Below the pieces are notes generated by a model, which was not told the origin of the DNA, did not search any database, and worked only from the letters and a program-made list of their open reading frames with translations. DNA of 64,000 nt from Oceanospirillum sediminis (GTDB taxonomy: Bacteria; Pseudomonadota; Gammaproteobacteria; Pseudomonadales; Halomonadaceae), in assembly GCF_014164585.1 (NCBI RefSeq), contig NZ_JACJFM010000016.1, positions 1 to 64,000 of the forward strand. The letters are read 5' to 3'. The position numbers were made by a program, and so were the translations under genes. Positions 44,322 through 55,135 of this stretch are shown here, piece after piece. Within the stretch, counting starts at the first letter, position 1; every line of letters starts with the position of its first letter.

Positions 44322-45134
44322 ATGGTACAAAAACTCCGGATTACAATGCTTATGGGACTGGTAACTTTGTTAGCAGGATGCGAACAATCTTCAGATAGTG
44401 CGTCAGAGCAAACATCAAACATTAAAACGGAACTGCTTGCATATATCGGCATCACTATGGCGAAACCGATGGCTGAAATTTTCGATATCATGGAGTCCCG
44501 TTATGATATTAAAGTCACTATGACACAAGGAGGATCTGAGGATCTTTATCAAAGCCTGAAGTCATCCAGGTTGGGCGATCTTTATATGCCCGGTTCTGCT
44601 TCATACCGGGAACGTCATAAGAAAGATGGGTTACTCGGTGCATACGAAGATATCGGGTTTAACCAGGCATCGCTGATGGTGGTTAAAGGAAATCCCAAAA
44701 ATGTCCGGGCTGATGTCAACGAGCTGCTACGTTCAGATCTGGATATTGTGGTGTGTAACCCTGATAGTGGCAGTATTGGTAAAGAAAGTAAGAAAATTCT
44801 TTCATCCGTTGGAATCTATGATCAGGTTTTCGAAAAATCTCAGTATTTGACGACAGACTCACGCAACCTGAATAAAGCACTCCGTGTAGGCGATGCTGAT
44901 GTCATTCTGAACTGGCGCGCTACTGCGTTTTTCCCGGAGAATCGCCCAAATACAGAAATTCTTGATCTACCTGTAACAATGGCTAAACCTAAAAAACTGC
45001 AACTTAATCTGCTGACTTTTTCTGATAATCCGGAAGCCGCGAAAAAAGTGATGGAGTTTGCCGCATCTGGTGAAGGTCAGGCTATTTTCCGTAAATATGG
45101 TTTCCTTGATGCCAAAGGCAACGCTGAGAAATAG
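44322..45134 (+). CDS. ModA-like substrate-binding lipoprotein
   Basis: 270 aa. Lipobox LLAGC with lipid Cys20, then a type II periplasmic binding fold: ELLAYIGITMAKPMAEIFDIMESRYDIKVTMTQGGSEDLYQSL, GDLYMPGSASYRERHKKDGLL and IVVCNPDSGSIGKESKKIL. This is the molybdate/tungstate-type (ModA/WtpA) family, in a sensor-like form. ATG 44322 is preferred over TTG 44292. The stop lies 6 bp before the hybrid kinase start, and no transporter genes follow, so it probably reports an oxyanion or other ligand to the kinase. Confidence 0.8.
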   Translation: MVQKLRITMLMGLVTLLAGCEQSSDSASEQTSNIKTELLAYIGITMAKPMAEIFDIMESRYDIKVTMTQGGSEDLYQSLKSSRLGDLYMPGSASYRERHKKDGLLGAYEDIGFNQASLMVVKGNPKNVRADVNELLRSDLDIVVCNPDSGSIGKESKKILSSVGIYDQVFEKSQYLTTDSRNLNKALRVGDADVILNWRATAFFPENRPNTEILDLPVTMAKPKKLQLNLLTFSDNPEAAKKVMEFAASGEGQAIFRKYGFLDAKGNAEK

Positions 45135-45140
45135 TGATAA

Positions 45141-47792
45141 ATGCAAAAAGATCACCTGAACCAGAATAAGTTAAGTTTAGGCCTGATGAGGCGTAATCGA
45201 ACTTTTGTTCTGATGAGTGTACAGATCGTATTATTTTTGGTTGGGTTTATCTGGCTGATCGGTATTCATCTGTTTGTTCTTTATAAACTGTCAGCGCTTG
45301 AGGATACTTATTCCAATGAGCAATCAAGGATTATGCTGGCAGAACAGATTAATCAGAATCTGGCTCTTCTGGAGTCCAATCTTTATGAAATGGCGGTAAC
45401 CCAAAGAGAAAAGAATATCAGCCGGATCTCAGCGGCTTCAGAAACATACATTCAGGAAGTGCGGGACATTCTGAAAGTCCTTAATGGCGGCGGCACGTAT
45501 TCCAGGCAAATTGACGTAAATCTTGAAAGCTCGGACAAAATAGTCAACTCCATTCACTACACGCGTACTGGTGAAAGCTCGCCGTATGTATTAGAGATTA
45601 TTGACCTAACGCCTAAACTGGCAGAGATCGAAGAGAAGATACAGGTTCTGAAAGCCCTCTTAATCAAGAGAGATACGGCGCAGAAAAATGGCCTTCAGGA
45701 TGAGTATTTATCCAGTTTGACAGAAGTTAAACGCTTTCTGAAAAAAGCCCCTCCTTTGTTCCGGAGAATGCAGGAAAATATTAATCGTATCTATGCAAAA
45801 AGCCTGATTCAATTTCAGGAAATCGAGCGTGATATTGAACAACGCAAACACAGATACGATATCTTAGAAGCTGTCATTGCTATTGTGACTATTCTGCTGG
45901 TTGCTGTCATTGGTTTTGTTATTGCACGCAGGATCTTGAAAACAAATATTCAGCTGGAAAATGCCCTTGAACATGCCGAATTACTCAAGGATGTCGCTCA
46001 GGAAGCTGAAAGACGGAATGCGGTTATTAAATCTATTCTGGAGCTTTCGGTTGAAGAGCTGACGCTACCCCAGATTATGAATCAGGCGTTGGAACAAATT
46101 ATCTCTGTTCCCTGGTTAAGCGTAGAGGCTCAAGGCAGTATTTTCCTGGCAGATGTTGAAAATAAAAACCTGATCTTAACTGCTGAATACAATCTGGCTT
46201 CAGAGTTACAGGTTTTATGTAAAAATGTCCCTTATGGTAAATGCCTGTGTGGACGAGTAGCGGCCAGCGGTGAGACCGTATTTGCTCCTCATATGGACCA
46301 CAGACATGACATCACGTTCCAGGGTATTGCACCGCATGGCCATGTCTGCATGCCGATTCGCACGGGTGACAATCTGTTGGGCGTATTAAATCTGTATATT
46401 GTAGATGGATGTGACCGTGATCAGATTAATGAAGAGTTTTTACAGCTTGTCTGTAACACTCTGGCCAGCATAATTGATCATAAAAGAGCTGAAGAGAAGT
46501 TACTTCTGGCGACTCAAAAAGCTGAGGAAGCAAATCAGGCAAAATCAGAGTTTTTATCGACCATGAGCCATGAAATTCGAACTCCGATGAATGGGGTGAT
46601 TGGAATGACAGGGTTATTGATAGATACTCCGTTAAATGATCAGCAGCGTTATTTTACAGAGACCATACGCTATTCCGGGGAAGCTCTGCTTACCATCATC
46701 AATGATATTCTTGATTTCTCCAAGATTGAGGCGAGTCACCTGACACTGGAAGAACATCCTTTTGATCTGAAACAGCTGATTGACAGCGTTCTTGAAATTC
46801 TTGCGCCTAAGGCACGTGAAAAAGGTATTGAATTAGGCCTGATTCTTTCCCTGAATTCTCACCAGGCCTATATCGGAGATTCAGGGCGTGTGCGTCAGAT
46901 TCTGGTAAACCTTATCGGAAACGCGATCAAGTTCACGGATAAGGGTGGTGTGAGAGTTATTGTAGGGCGTTGTCTTCTGTCTGAAAAAGACGCTTTGAAG
47001 ATCAGTATCATGGATACTGGCATAGGTATGGAGCCAGATGTGATTGATACTCTGTTCCAGAGCTTTTCACAGGCAGATTCTTCTATATCGCGGCGTTATG
47101 GTGGCACGGGTCTTGGTTTAGCGATCAGTCGGCGTTTAGCGGAGGCAATGGGCGGTGAGATATCTGTTGAGAGTACTCCTGGAAAGGGATCAACCTTTAC
47201 TGTGATTCTGCCTCTCCCGGTGTCAGAGCAGCCGATAGAAAGTCCGGGGCGCTCATCCGGGATACAGACACTTGAGCAGTCAGATGTTTCCCTGACACTA
47301 TCAGAACCGGTGGACTCTGCAATTTCTTGTCATGCCTTGAAGGATGCTCCAGGGTTGATACCAGAGACATCAGATAAACATGAACAGTTCCAGGTGTCAG
47401 ATCACCAGAGGTCTGTGAAAGAAACAGGAAAGCTCAGAATTCTGCTGGCAGAAGATAACCAGATAAATCAGCAGGTGGCTATTCACATTATAAAAACACT
47501 TGGACATCATGTGGATACTGTCTCTGATGGGCAGGAAGCTGTGGATGCGGCTGAAAACTATCAGTATGATTTAATTCTGATGGATATGCAGATGCCTGTC
47601 ATGGACGGACTGGATGCAACCAGAAGGATTCGTCAGCGTGCTCCGGATCTTCCGATTATTGCACTGACAGCAAATACTCAGCAAAAGGATATTGATGCGT
47701 GTTTTGAATCAGGAATGAATGAATACCTGGCTAAACCATTCCGCAAGCAGGAACTTTCTGATGTGATAACCCGGCTTGTAAGCGAAACCTGA
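45141..47792 (+). CDS. Hybrid sensor histidine kinase with GAF and receiver domains
   Basis: 883 aa. Two transmembrane helices (about 24–50 and 246–266) enclose a ~195-residue periplasmic helical sensor. A coiled coil and a GAF domain (about 300–445) follow, with an unusual Cys/His set in [21 protein letters not shown] and [10 protein letters not shown]. Then HisKA ([19 protein letters not shown], His about 477), HATPase ([30 protein letters not shown]) and a C-terminal REC domain ([13 protein letters not shown], phospho-Asp in [17 protein letters not shown]). No Hpt domain or output regulator is in the same operon, so the phosphorelay partner is elsewhere. Probably reads the ModA-like lipoprotein encoded just upstream. 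Confidence 0.88.
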   Translation: MQKDHLNQNKLSLGLMRRNRTFVLMSVQIVLFLVGFIWLIGIHLFVLYKLSALEDTYSNEQSRIMLAEQINQNLALLESNLYEMAVTQREKNISRISAASETYIQEVRDILKVLNGGGTYSRQIDVNLESSDKIVNSIHYTRTGESSPYVLEIIDLTPKLAEIEEKIQVLKALLIKRDTAQKNGLQDEYLSSLTEVKRFLKKAPPLFRRMQENINRIYAKSLIQFQEIERDIEQRKHRYDILEAVIAIVTILLVAVIGFVIARRILKTNIQLENALEHAELLKDVAQEAERRNAVIKSILELSVEELTLPQIMNQALEQIISVPWLSVEAQGSIFLADVENKNLILTAEYNLASELQVLCKNVPYGKCLCGRVAASGETVFAPHMDHRHDITFQGIAPHGHVCMPIRTGDNLLGVLNLYIVDGCDRDQINEEFLQLVCNTLASIIDHKRAEEKLLLATQKAEEANQAKSEFLSTMSHEIRTPMNGVIGMTGLLIDTPLNDQQRYFTETIRYSGEALLTIINDILDFSKIEASHLTLEEHPFDLKQLIDSVLEILAPKAREKGIELGLILSLNSHQAYIGDSGRVRQILVNLIGNAIKFTDKGGVRVIVGRCLLSEKDALKISIMDTGIGMEPDVIDTLFQSFSQADSSISRRYGGTGLGLAISRRLAEAMGGEISVESTPGKGSTFTVILPLPVSEQPIESPGRSSGIQTLEQSDVSLTLSEPVDSAISCHALKDAPGLIPETSDKHEQFQVSDHQRSVKETGKLRILLAEDNQINQQVAIHIIKTLGHHVDTVSDGQEAVDAAENYQYDLILMDMQMPVMDGLDATRRIRQRAPDLPIIALTANTQQKDIDACFESGMNEYLAKPFRKQELSDVITRLVSET

Positions 47793-48023
47793 TTGCAGAT
47801 CCGGGTATCAGTGAAGTCTTATTGATGTATCAGGCGCTAACTACACAGAGATGGGTCGTAGTATTTGTTTCAGAGTATGAATATCAATTCAATATGGTAT
47901 CCAGGGACAAGAGTTAAGTCCTGTCAGTCATTGCTTTAATGGTTGTTTTCTAAAATAATGCAGGTTTTCTTTTTGCATTCGCAAAATACCTGCTTTAGTC
48001 ATTATTTTTGCAAGAGGCTGGCT

Positions 48024-48608
48024 ATGCCATTTATTCGTATCTTGTCTGTGATCCTGCTATGTGCAACGATTAACGCCTGTTCAACTCGCGAAGCCACCGA
48101 GCAATTTCGTGGTTCTACCAGTCAACGCTTGCTGACCTACAGTATTAATAATCTGATGGCTCAGTTGCCCGAAGAAGATTTTAAACCTTTCGCGGGGCAG
48201 CCAGTTTACGTGAGAAGTCATTTCATTGAAGCTTCACAAACACTTAATTACACAACACAGCGTTTATACCTGGAGCTGACCAGTCGTTTGCACTTGAATT
48301 TAGTTGATTCTCCGGAAAAAGCCCGTTACGAGCTGGATTTTTTCTTTACTTCTCTGGGAACCGATAATGACGTTTTTGGCTTGACCATTCCTGTCTTCTG
48401 GGTTGGCGGTGAGCAGCCATCACTGGATATTCTTGCTGTGCGTATGTACCACGGTGTAAGTGAGATGTATTACTACTCTAAAGATAAAAAGACCGGAATA
48501 GTGACGCCTTATTCCCGTATTCTCAACAGAACAAGAACTGATCGTTTTGCGACGCCTTTCTTTAGTTTTCCTGTTGATGATCTGGATGAAAAGTCACTGC
48601 TGGACTAA
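48024..48608 (+). CDS. Lipoprotein of unknown function
   Basis: 194 aa. N-terminus PFIRILSVILLCATINAC with lipobox INAC, then STREATEQFRGSTSQRLLTYSINNLMAQLP and a mixed alpha/beta domain (YVRSHFIEASQTLNYTTQRLYLELTSRLHLNLVDSPEKARYELDFFFTSLGTDNDVFGLTIPVFW). The pattern suggests a periplasmic face, perhaps outer-membrane anchored. No named family is recognised. ATG 48024 with AGAGG upstream; the frame extends 27 codons further without a site. Confidence 0.65.
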   Translation: MPFIRILSVILLCATINACSTREATEQFRGSTSQRLLTYSINNLMAQLPEEDFKPFAGQPVYVRSHFIEASQTLNYTTQRLYLELTSRLHLNLVDSPEKARYELDFFFTSLGTDNDVFGLTIPVFWVGGEQPSLDILAVRMYHGVSEMYYYSKDKKTGIVTPYSRILNRTRTDRFATPFFSFPVDDLDEKSLLD

Positions 48609-48732
48609 CAATATATTCAACCGGGTGGAATGTGATTCTGGCAACAGCCATTTCCCCCGGTATTCAGATTGTTACGTTATGCTTTCATCATGCGGGCTGT
48701 TTAACCATTTAAGCGATCTTTTATCTGAATTG

Positions 48733-49962
48733 TCAGAAATAATACCGAACTCCTATCTGACTTAATCTTTCCACCTGATCTTTTGTTATGCCCTGATACC
48801 ATCGGGCAGGGCGATGGCTGTCCAGCCAGCTGAACTCACCCAGCATAAACCATTGCCGTGCCAGCTGATATCGGTAGGACAAGGTCAGTGCTTTACCGTA
48901 TTCGTTGTTGTTATCCTGAGGGGTGTTATCCCGGTCTGTAACAGAAAACTCTTCCAGCCGGGCATTCAGGCGTTGTTTGCCAGATTTCCAGCCTAAAGAA
49001 AGATAGGCACTTTGAAAACGGTTATTAACCACGTCAACTCGCTGTGGCGATTGCATCAGAGTATCACCGGACATTATTTGTCCCTGCAGGCTCCAGTTCC
49101 GGTCTACTGGCCAGTTAATCCCGGCAAATAAAAACCTGGTATGCCAGCCATACTGCCCATTCGTTAAGCTGTAAGGATCAGTATTACTGTCATAGTAGCC
49201 CAGCTGTATCTGCTTACGACGTTCCAGGCTGAGTTCAAGGCTGACCATATAACCTGGCTTTCCATCTTCTTCATGGAATGGATCAGAGTCTCTGGCCTGG
49301 TCAATCAGGGCGTTATCCAGAGCCGGGAAATGGGGAATCTCTAACTTCTCACCTAATACGGTTTGTCGGCTGCTTTGCGTCCAGCCATGCCAGGATAATA
49401 TGGCACCTGCCGTGTCATTATTGAAAAACACGGTGCCATTTAATTTCAGATCGTAGCTTTTGTCCCGGAACTTACCCAGCCACTCGGCAGTATATTCCAG
49501 ACCTGTGGCTCGCAATTCCTCACCAATCCAGCTGTTCATTGTGGACGGCGTCAAAGTATTAGCGGTTGACCAGGCCCGTGCACGGTTCTCCAGAGATATC
49601 GCTGGATAAAAAAGCCCGACTTTCAGCCCCTGACGAAAACCTGTGTCATCGGGAAGTCCACGGTATCTGAAATAAAGTTCCGTCAGACCCAATTGGCTTT
49701 TATCTTCATCGCTAAAGCCATTCAGAACGCCAATCAGATTGACCTGATCGGTTAATGACAGATCGGAGATCAGAGCGGCCTGGCCTAATGAAAACTTTGT
49801 ACCCGGCGAGTGTTGTAGTTTGCCTTGCCCGCCACTGACATAGCTGTCCAGACCATGACTGTGACCCAATCGCAAATCGATCAGGCCGTTTAAATCAGCT
49901 TCCAGCGCCTGACTGTTGAAAGACACCATGCTCAGAGTTAGCAATACTGAAGACTTACGCAT
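48733..49962 (-). CDS. Outer-membrane beta-barrel protein (porin-like)
   Basis: 409 aa. Signal peptide SSVLLTLSMVSFNSQALE, then about 16 amphipathic strands with aromatic girdles (DLRLGHSHGLDSYVSGGQG; GLTELYFRYRGLPDDTG; RKQIQLGYYDSNTDP) and a C-terminal strand ending RYYF, the terminal Phe used for BAM insertion. It overlaps the end of the EAL gene by 8 bp (ATGCGTAA), so it is the third gene of a cupredoxin–EAL–barrel operon. Transport substrate unknown. Confidence 0.75.
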   Translation of the reverse strand: MRKSSVLLTLSMVSFNSQALEADLNGLIDLRLGHSHGLDSYVSGGQGKLQHSPGTKFSLGQAALISDLSLTDQVNLIGVLNGFSDEDKSQLGLTELYFRYRGLPDDTGFRQGLKVGLFYPAISLENRARAWSTANTLTPSTMNSWIGEELRATGLEYTAEWLGKFRDKSYDLKLNGTVFFNNDTAGAILSWHGWTQSSRQTVLGEKLEIPHFPALDNALIDQARDSDPFHEEDGKPGYMVSLELSLERRKQIQLGYYDSNTDPYSLTNGQYGWHTRFLFAGINWPVDRNWSLQGQIMSGDTLMQSPQRVDVVNNRFQSAYLSLGWKSGKQRLNARLEEFSVTDRDNTPQDNNNEYGKALTLSYRYQLARQWFMLGEFSWLDSHRPARWYQGITKDQVERLSQIGVRYYF

Positions 49963-52291
49963 TTGCTGATATCGCCTTATCCTTTTCTTTCAGCCATTGA
50001 CCGATTTCTGCAGCAGGAGCGGGACGGCTGATGAAATATCCCTGAGCTTTATCGCAGCCCTGCTCTCCTAGCCACTCCAGTGTTTCAGCATCTTCAATGC
50101 CTTCGGCCACAACACTTAATCCCATATCGTGAGCCATGCGGATGGTTGAGCGCACGATAATCTGGTCATCCGGGTCTGAATAAACTTTATCGACAAAGGA
50201 ACGATCAATTTTTAATTCATTGACCGGGAGTTGCTTCAGCTGAGCCAGAGAGGAATAGCCAGTACCATAGTCATCAATAGAGAGTTTAATCCCCTGATCC
50301 TGAATATCACACAGCATACCGATAGCAGACACCGGATCTGATACCACGGCGCTTTCGGTAATTTCCAGTGTCAGTGCATCCATTGGCAATGAGAACTCTT
50401 GCCAGATCTCCTCCAGCTCTGCAGTGAAATTCTGGTTCTTGAGGTTCTCAGCAGAAATATTGACGGCAATAGACAGTAAAAGCTCCTCTTCTACCCAGGC
50501 ATTGTACTGGCGGGCAGCTTCGCGAATCACCCAACGGGTCAGTGCATCAATTTGTCCGGTTTGCTCGGCAATACCGATAAAGGCATCGGGAGGAATCATA
50601 CCCTGTTCCGGATGTCTCCAGCGGATCAGAGCTTCAAGATCACGCACTACTCCGGCATTAATGTCCAGCTTAGGCTGGTAAAAGAGTTGTAACTGGTCGC
50701 TTTCAATCGCGATTCTCAGATCATTTACCAGGCTGAGTGTACGCCCGGCGTCGGCATCCATCTCCGCTTTATAAGGCAGGAAGGCTTTCATCTCCCGCTT
50801 GCTATGACTCAGTGCTGTATCAGCCTTCTGCAACAGCAGTTGTGCATTGCCTGCATCCATCGGTGCTTTGGCGAAACCTGCGTGTACCTGCAGATGCAAC
50901 ATAACACCGTCACCACACAGCGGTGGATCAAGAAATTTCTCAACATTATTGCACCAGGTTACCACCTGCATCTGGTCTGTAGTCATCAGGATAACAGCAA
51001 ACTCATCGGCTCCGAGATGAAATATCATCTTCTCTTTATTCAGCTCGCTAAGACGTTTACCGACCTCTTTAATCATCAGGTTGCCGGTATCATAACCCAG
51101 GGTATCATTGACGGTTTTGGTTCGGCGGATATCCAGATGTAGCAAGGTACAACCGGGACTGCCGCTTGCACACAGCTCCTCCAGAGTTTCCAGCAGAGAA
51201 TAACGGTTCGGCAGATTCGTTAAACTGTTATAGCGCAGTTGATGGTTAATTTTTTGCTCACGTACCAGAACCGCCTGCTGCATCAGATTAAACTCCTGTG
51301 CCAGCTGGCCCAACTCATTTTTCCCTGTGATATTAACCGATGAATCATAGTTACCACGCGCAATATACTGTGCCTGACGCACCAGTTCTTTTACCGGTTT
51401 ACTGATAGTGCCTGACAGATTGTAAGCAATAACCAGAGCGAGCAGGATCGTTACGCCCTCAACTACCATCAGTTGCCACAGGTTCTGACGGAGTGTTTCC
51501 AGAAGGCTGGAACGCGAACCATAGATGGCAGCTTTCAGGTCCTGCTGATCAACCTCACCCAGAGAGATACTGGTATGAAATGTTGTCGGGTCAGGATTTC
51601 CAGAAACGATCAGCTGCCCCATAGGGTTTGCCGGGCTGCCAGTAGTATAAGGGGAAGCCGCAGCGAGGTTCAGCCAGCGGTCACCGGCTTTGCTCAGCAG
51701 AAATTCAACGTTTAAGCCAGTGACATTAGCCAGATTCTGCGCCAGAGATCCATTGACCTGATAACCATATCCAATCCAGCCAACAACTTGCTGACCACTT
51801 TTTAAAGGTGCGAAACTAAGCTGATAAACCTGTCCTTCTAACAGGTAAAGCTGTGAGGTGGCTTTTTCTGCATCAAACCATTGGGGGAAACGGAATTGAT
51901 TATTCTGTTCTGGACCCAGTTTTACTTTGCTCTCTGCTGATGTGCGAAATAACTGACCAATAATCAGATTTTTTCTGTTTACGGCAAAGGCCAGGTCTGC
52001 ATCAATTCGTTTGCGATGGTTATTCAGAGCAATAAGAAAACTACGTGCATCAGCGTCAAAGACTTCTTTTAAGCCAAAGTCCTTAGCAGCCGTTTCGGCA
52101 AATGCTTGTAAGTAATAACTACGCTGCTGATACTGATTCTGGAAGGCGGAAGTTGCGGACTCCAGCCGCAAATCGATCTGCTGCTGTTCCTGTTTGCTAT
52201 TGGCTTTATAAATAATAACCAAAGAAACCGCCTGGACAAGCAGTATCAGAAAGACAAAAAATATAAAAACCTGGGTTCTTAAACTACCCAT
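49955..52291 (-). CDS. Membrane GGDEF–EAL c-di-GMP protein with extracytoplasmic sensor
   Basis: 778 aa. TM1 (about 7–27), a periplasmic double-CACHE-like sensor, TM2 (about 272–290), HAMP (GTISKPVKELVRQAQYIARGNYD), degenerate GGDEF with LGADEFAV (about 425) instead of GG(D/E)EF, and a complete EAL domain: EALIRWRHP, NIS, LEITES, SIDDYGTGYSSL, LKIDRSFV and VAEGIE. Hence probably a phosphodiesterase whose GGDEF part senses GTP or is inactive. ATG 52291 is used; TTG 52333 would overlap the cupredoxin gene. Its position after a copper-type protein suggests a redox or envelope signal. Confidence 0.85.
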   Translation of the reverse strand: MGSLRTQVFIFFVFLILLVQAVSLVIIYKANSKQEQQQIDLRLESATSAFQNQYQQRSYYLQAFAETAAKDFGLKEVFDADARSFLIALNNHRKRIDADLAFAVNRKNLIIGQLFRTSAESKVKLGPEQNNQFRFPQWFDAEKATSQLYLLEGQVYQLSFAPLKSGQQVVGWIGYGYQVNGSLAQNLANVTGLNVEFLLSKAGDRWLNLAAASPYTTGSPANPMGQLIVSGNPDPTTFHTSISLGEVDQQDLKAAIYGSRSSLLETLRQNLWQLMVVEGVTILLALVIAYNLSGTISKPVKELVRQAQYIARGNYDSSVNITGKNELGQLAQEFNLMQQAVLVREQKINHQLRYNSLTNLPNRYSLLETLEELCASGSPGCTLLHLDIRRTKTVNDTLGYDTGNLMIKEVGKRLSELNKEKMIFHLGADEFAVILMTTDQMQVVTWCNNVEKFLDPPLCGDGVMLHLQVHAGFAKAPMDAGNAQLLLQKADTALSHSKREMKAFLPYKAEMDADAGRTLSLVNDLRIAIESDQLQLFYQPKLDINAGVVRDLEALIRWRHPEQGMIPPDAFIGIAEQTGQIDALTRWVIREAARQYNAWVEEELLLSIAVNISAENLKNQNFTAELEEIWQEFSLPMDALTLEITESAVVSDPVSAIGMLCDIQDQGIKLSIDDYGTGYSSLAQLKQLPVNELKIDRSFVDKVYSDPDDQIIVRSTIRMAHDMGLSVVAEGIEDAETLEWLGEQGCDKAQGYFISRPAPAAEIGQWLKEKDKAISANA

Positions 52292-52310
52292 TGCTGTAAA
52301 TTCCCGGGGG

Positions 52311-53015
52311 CTAGTATTGCTCAATAAAATCAAATTCTTCCGTGCTGGCTTCAGGAAGCCTGACTACCAGTGTCTCAGGTAGTGACCACTCAATTATAGT
52401 ATCACCCTTGAATTCTATGGTCCTTGTGTAAATCTGATTATCAGATCTGAATTGTGGATGCCAGAGGGTTATTTTGTATTGACCAGCTTGTTCCAGTTGT
52501 AGCTGAGCCTGGCCGTCGGTATTCGTCCTGGTAAAATATGGTGTATTCACCACCAGCAGATGACCACTCATCCAGTCATGAATATTACATCCCATAGAGA
52601 TCTGGGCATGTCCACTATCGGTAATATTCGGGGTCATTTCATGTGATTCATCAGACTTCAGCTTGAAAGAGAAGCGGTTATCGTCAGAAATGGAGTAGAT
52701 GTGGTGTGTAAAGTCATCCCGGTTAGTAAACATCACACTGTTTTCGTGCTGCATCACCGTCATAAAAGGAGCAAAAGCTTTACCTTCCTGAGCAATTTCT
52801 ACTTTTTGCACCACGCGATCAGGGGCTTTGTGATCTAACGGCTCAGCAAAAAGGATCACTGGATCAACAGTTGTACCATCCTGATTCCGTATTGAAACCG
52901 ATAGTTCTGCAGCGTGAACATGTAATGAGAAGGCTAAGCTGCTGAGAAGAGATAAATGAATGATATTTTTGAACACGTCAAATAATCCTGTATTTGAGTC
53001 ATTAACACCTGACAA
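52311..53015 (-). CDS. Cupredoxin-like (methylamine-utilisation-type) periplasmic protein
   Basis: 234 aa. Signal peptide IIHLSLLSSLAFSLHVHA, then a plastocyanin-like barrel. Candidate blue-copper ligands are in NRDDFTHHIYS (His) and MGCNIHDWMSGHLLV (Cys-x2-His…Met-type arrangement). A C-terminal Ig/carboxypeptidase-regulatory-like domain (RTNTDGQAQLQLEQAGQYKITLWHPQF) follows. Family name MauL-like; a real methylamine role is unlikely as no mau genes are present. First gene of an operon with an EAL phosphodiesterase and a barrel, so it may be the redox input of that signal path. Confidence 0.7.
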   Translation of the reverse strand: MSGVNDSNTGLFDVFKNIIHLSLLSSLAFSLHVHAAELSVSIRNQDGTTVDPVILFAEPLDHKAPDRVVQKVEIAQEGKAFAPFMTVMQHENSVMFTNRDDFTHHIYSISDDNRFSFKLKSDESHEMTPNITDSGHAQISMGCNIHDWMSGHLLVVNTPYFTRTNTDGQAQLQLEQAGQYKITLWHPQFRSDNQIYTRTIEFKGDTIIEWSLPETLVVRLPEASTEEFDFIEQY

Positions 53016-53290
53016 TTAATAAGTAAATAGGTTCCTTAACTCTGATATTTTATTCAAATATCAAACATATACTGCAGGAATGATTGTTTTGCTGGTAGGG
53101 TATTGGTTCTCCTGAAGCAATACTTAGGATGTCACGGATTCAGTTTAATTCTTCTTAGTTCAGAAATACCATCATATTGGTATCAGATATTATTTTGTAT
53201 CTTTATTGCTAATAAAGTCAGAACCTGAAGCCTGAGAGTATAGACTGCAGACTTCAGATCCATATTATCGATCTCTATTCAGCAGAGCTC

Positions 53291-55135
53291 TTATTGCTGT
53301 TCAGAAGCAAAGCCTTCATTCACAGTGAAGTGATTCAGGTTATGAATCTCCTGCCAGTAGCGCTTAAAGTCAGGGCCATCTTCGTGGCTATAGTTCATGT
53401 TTCTGAACAAACCAGCCAGTTTGGTAAAGTGCTCACGGATACTGTCTTTATCATCCATCTCAGGATGTTCAAACAGGCAGCGCTTTAACAGCCTGAAGAC
53501 GCGCATCTGGCGTTGCATCGGTGTTGAAGCATCAACGTCATCAAAGGCATCCTGTTGCAGATAAACCTGATCCAGACACTGGGCGCGGTTAAAGGTGAGG
53601 AAATCCTGCAGGGTAACACCTTCTTCGCCGGTCACCTGCATCATCTGCTGGATATCTTCACCCTGAGTCAGCAGTTTCTGCATCTGCTTCACATCATCAA
53701 CCCATTCACTATCCAGGTTTTCACCGTACCAGGCGCTGAGTTGTTCCAGATAACGGGACCAGGAGATTAGCGGATCAACCGCCGGATAGGCCCGTTTGTA
53801 GGCGCGGTCAGCACTTAAGCCCAGGAAGGTCTTCACAGTACGCAGAGTCGATTGTGTCACTGGTTCTTCAAAGTTACCACCGGCAGGAGATACGGTGCCG
53901 ATCAGGGTCAGACTGCCTTGTTCGCCTTCGTTATTACGAATTAAACCGGCGCGTTCGTACAGGCTTTTCACCGAGGAATCCAGATAAGCCGGGAAGGCTT
54001 CTTCACCTGGGATCTCTTCCAGACGACCCGAGGTTTCCCGCATCGCCTGGGCCCAGCGTGAGGTGGAGTCGGCAATCAGCAGGGCGTTATAACCCATCTG
54101 ACGGTAGTACTCACTCAGGGTGATACCGGTATAGATAGAGGCTTCACGGGCGGCCACTGGCATTGAGGAGGTATTACAGATAATGATGGTACGATCCATC
54201 AGGGTGCCGCCTTTAGGATCAGGCAATGCCGGGAATTCGGTAATGGTTTCCACCACCTCACCGGCCCGCTCACCACAGGCGACAATAATCACGATATCCA
54301 CATCAGAGAAACGTGAGATCAGGCCCTGCAATACGGTTTTACCGGCACCAAAAGGCCCTGGAATACAAGCGGTACCACCTTTGGCAATCGGGAAAAAGGT
54401 ATCGATCAGACGGATAGAAGTCAGCAGTGGTTGTTCTGGGTATTCCCGTTCACTGAAGCGTTGCGCCAGCAACGGCTGACATACCGGGATACGCACGGGC
54501 CACTTCTGCTGCATGGTCAGCTCATGCTCTTTACCCAGATGATCTTTAATACGAGCAATGGGTGTCGTGGTGGTAAAAGTACCTTCCTGAATCCAGGTGA
54601 TCTCTACCTCACCCACCTGATTAAAGGGCACCATGATTTTGTGCTTAAAACGCCCTTCCTGCACATGACCAACAGGGTCACCGGCTTTTAAACGAGCACC
54701 GACTTTGACGGAGGGTTGAAAAGCCCACTGTTTCTGGCTATCGATGCCGTCAACCTGTAAACCTCGGGGTAGGAAAAAACCGTGCTGACCGGCAATAATC
54801 TCCAGCGGGTTTTGCAGGCCATCATACACCTGTCCCAATAGGCCGGGGCCTAAGGTCACAGACAGCATCTGACCGGATTGACGCACCGGATCACCCACGG
54901 CAACACCGCGGGTATTCTCAAACACCTGTACATCCGCTTCACCGTGGCGTACACGCAGTACTTCTGCTTGCAGATACTCCTGGCGATCATCGGACGGCAC
55001 ACGGGAGGGGCAGATATACACCACCTCATTTTTAATCAGCGGGTAAAACTCACCCTGCTCATCCTTTTCCTGACGCAGGGTTACGATATCGTCGCGCACA
55101 CCGATAACCCGAGCGGTAATCTTTACATCCTTCAT
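53291..55135 (-). CDS. ntpA: V-type ATPase catalytic subunit A
   Basis: 614 aa. N-terminal beta barrel, the non-homologous A-subunit insert ([36 protein letters not shown]), and P-loop GPFGAGKT in [18 protein letters not shown]. Further motifs: [17 protein letters not shown] (catalytic Glu), [29 protein letters not shown] and SRWAQAMRE. Hydrolyses ATP in the A3B3 head. Last gene of the seven-gene operon, its start overlapping the DUF2764 stop. The operon begins with subunit B, so A lies at the opposite end, an unusual order. Confidence 0.95.
   Translation of the reverse strand: MKDVKITARVIGVRDDIVTLRQEKDEQGEFYPLIKNEVVYICPSRVPSDDRQEYLQAEVLRVRHGEADVQVFENTRGVAVGDPVRQSGQMLSVTLGPGLLGQVYDGLQNPLEIIAGQHGFFLPRGLQVDGIDSQKQWAFQPSVKVGARLKAGDPVGHVQEGRFKHKIMVPFNQVGEVEITWIQEGTFTTTTPIARIKDHLGKEHELTMQQKWPVRIPVCQPLLAQRFSEREYPEQPLLTSIRLIDTFFPIAKGGTACIPGPFGAGKTVLQGLISRFSDVDIVIIVACGERAGEVVETITEFPALPDPKGGTLMDRTIIICNTSSMPVAAREASIYTGITLSEYYRQMGYNALLIADSTSRWAQAMRETSGRLEEIPGEEAFPAYLDSSVKSLYERAGLIRNNEGEQGSLTLIGTVSPAGGNFEEPVTQSTLRTVKTFLGLSADRAYKRAYPAVDPLISWSRYLEQLSAWYGENLDSEWVDDVKQMQKLLTQGEDIQQMMQVTGEEGVTLQDFLTFNRAQCLDQVYLQQDAFDDVDASTPMQRQMRVFRLLKRCLFEHPEMDDKDSIREHFTKLAGLFRNMNYSHEDGPDFKRYWQEIHNLNHFTVNEGFASEQQ

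Noticed and set aside
52311-53015. Methylamine dehydrogenase operon
   Set aside because: Only the MauL-like cupredoxin is present; no mauA/mauB or other mau genes accompany it.
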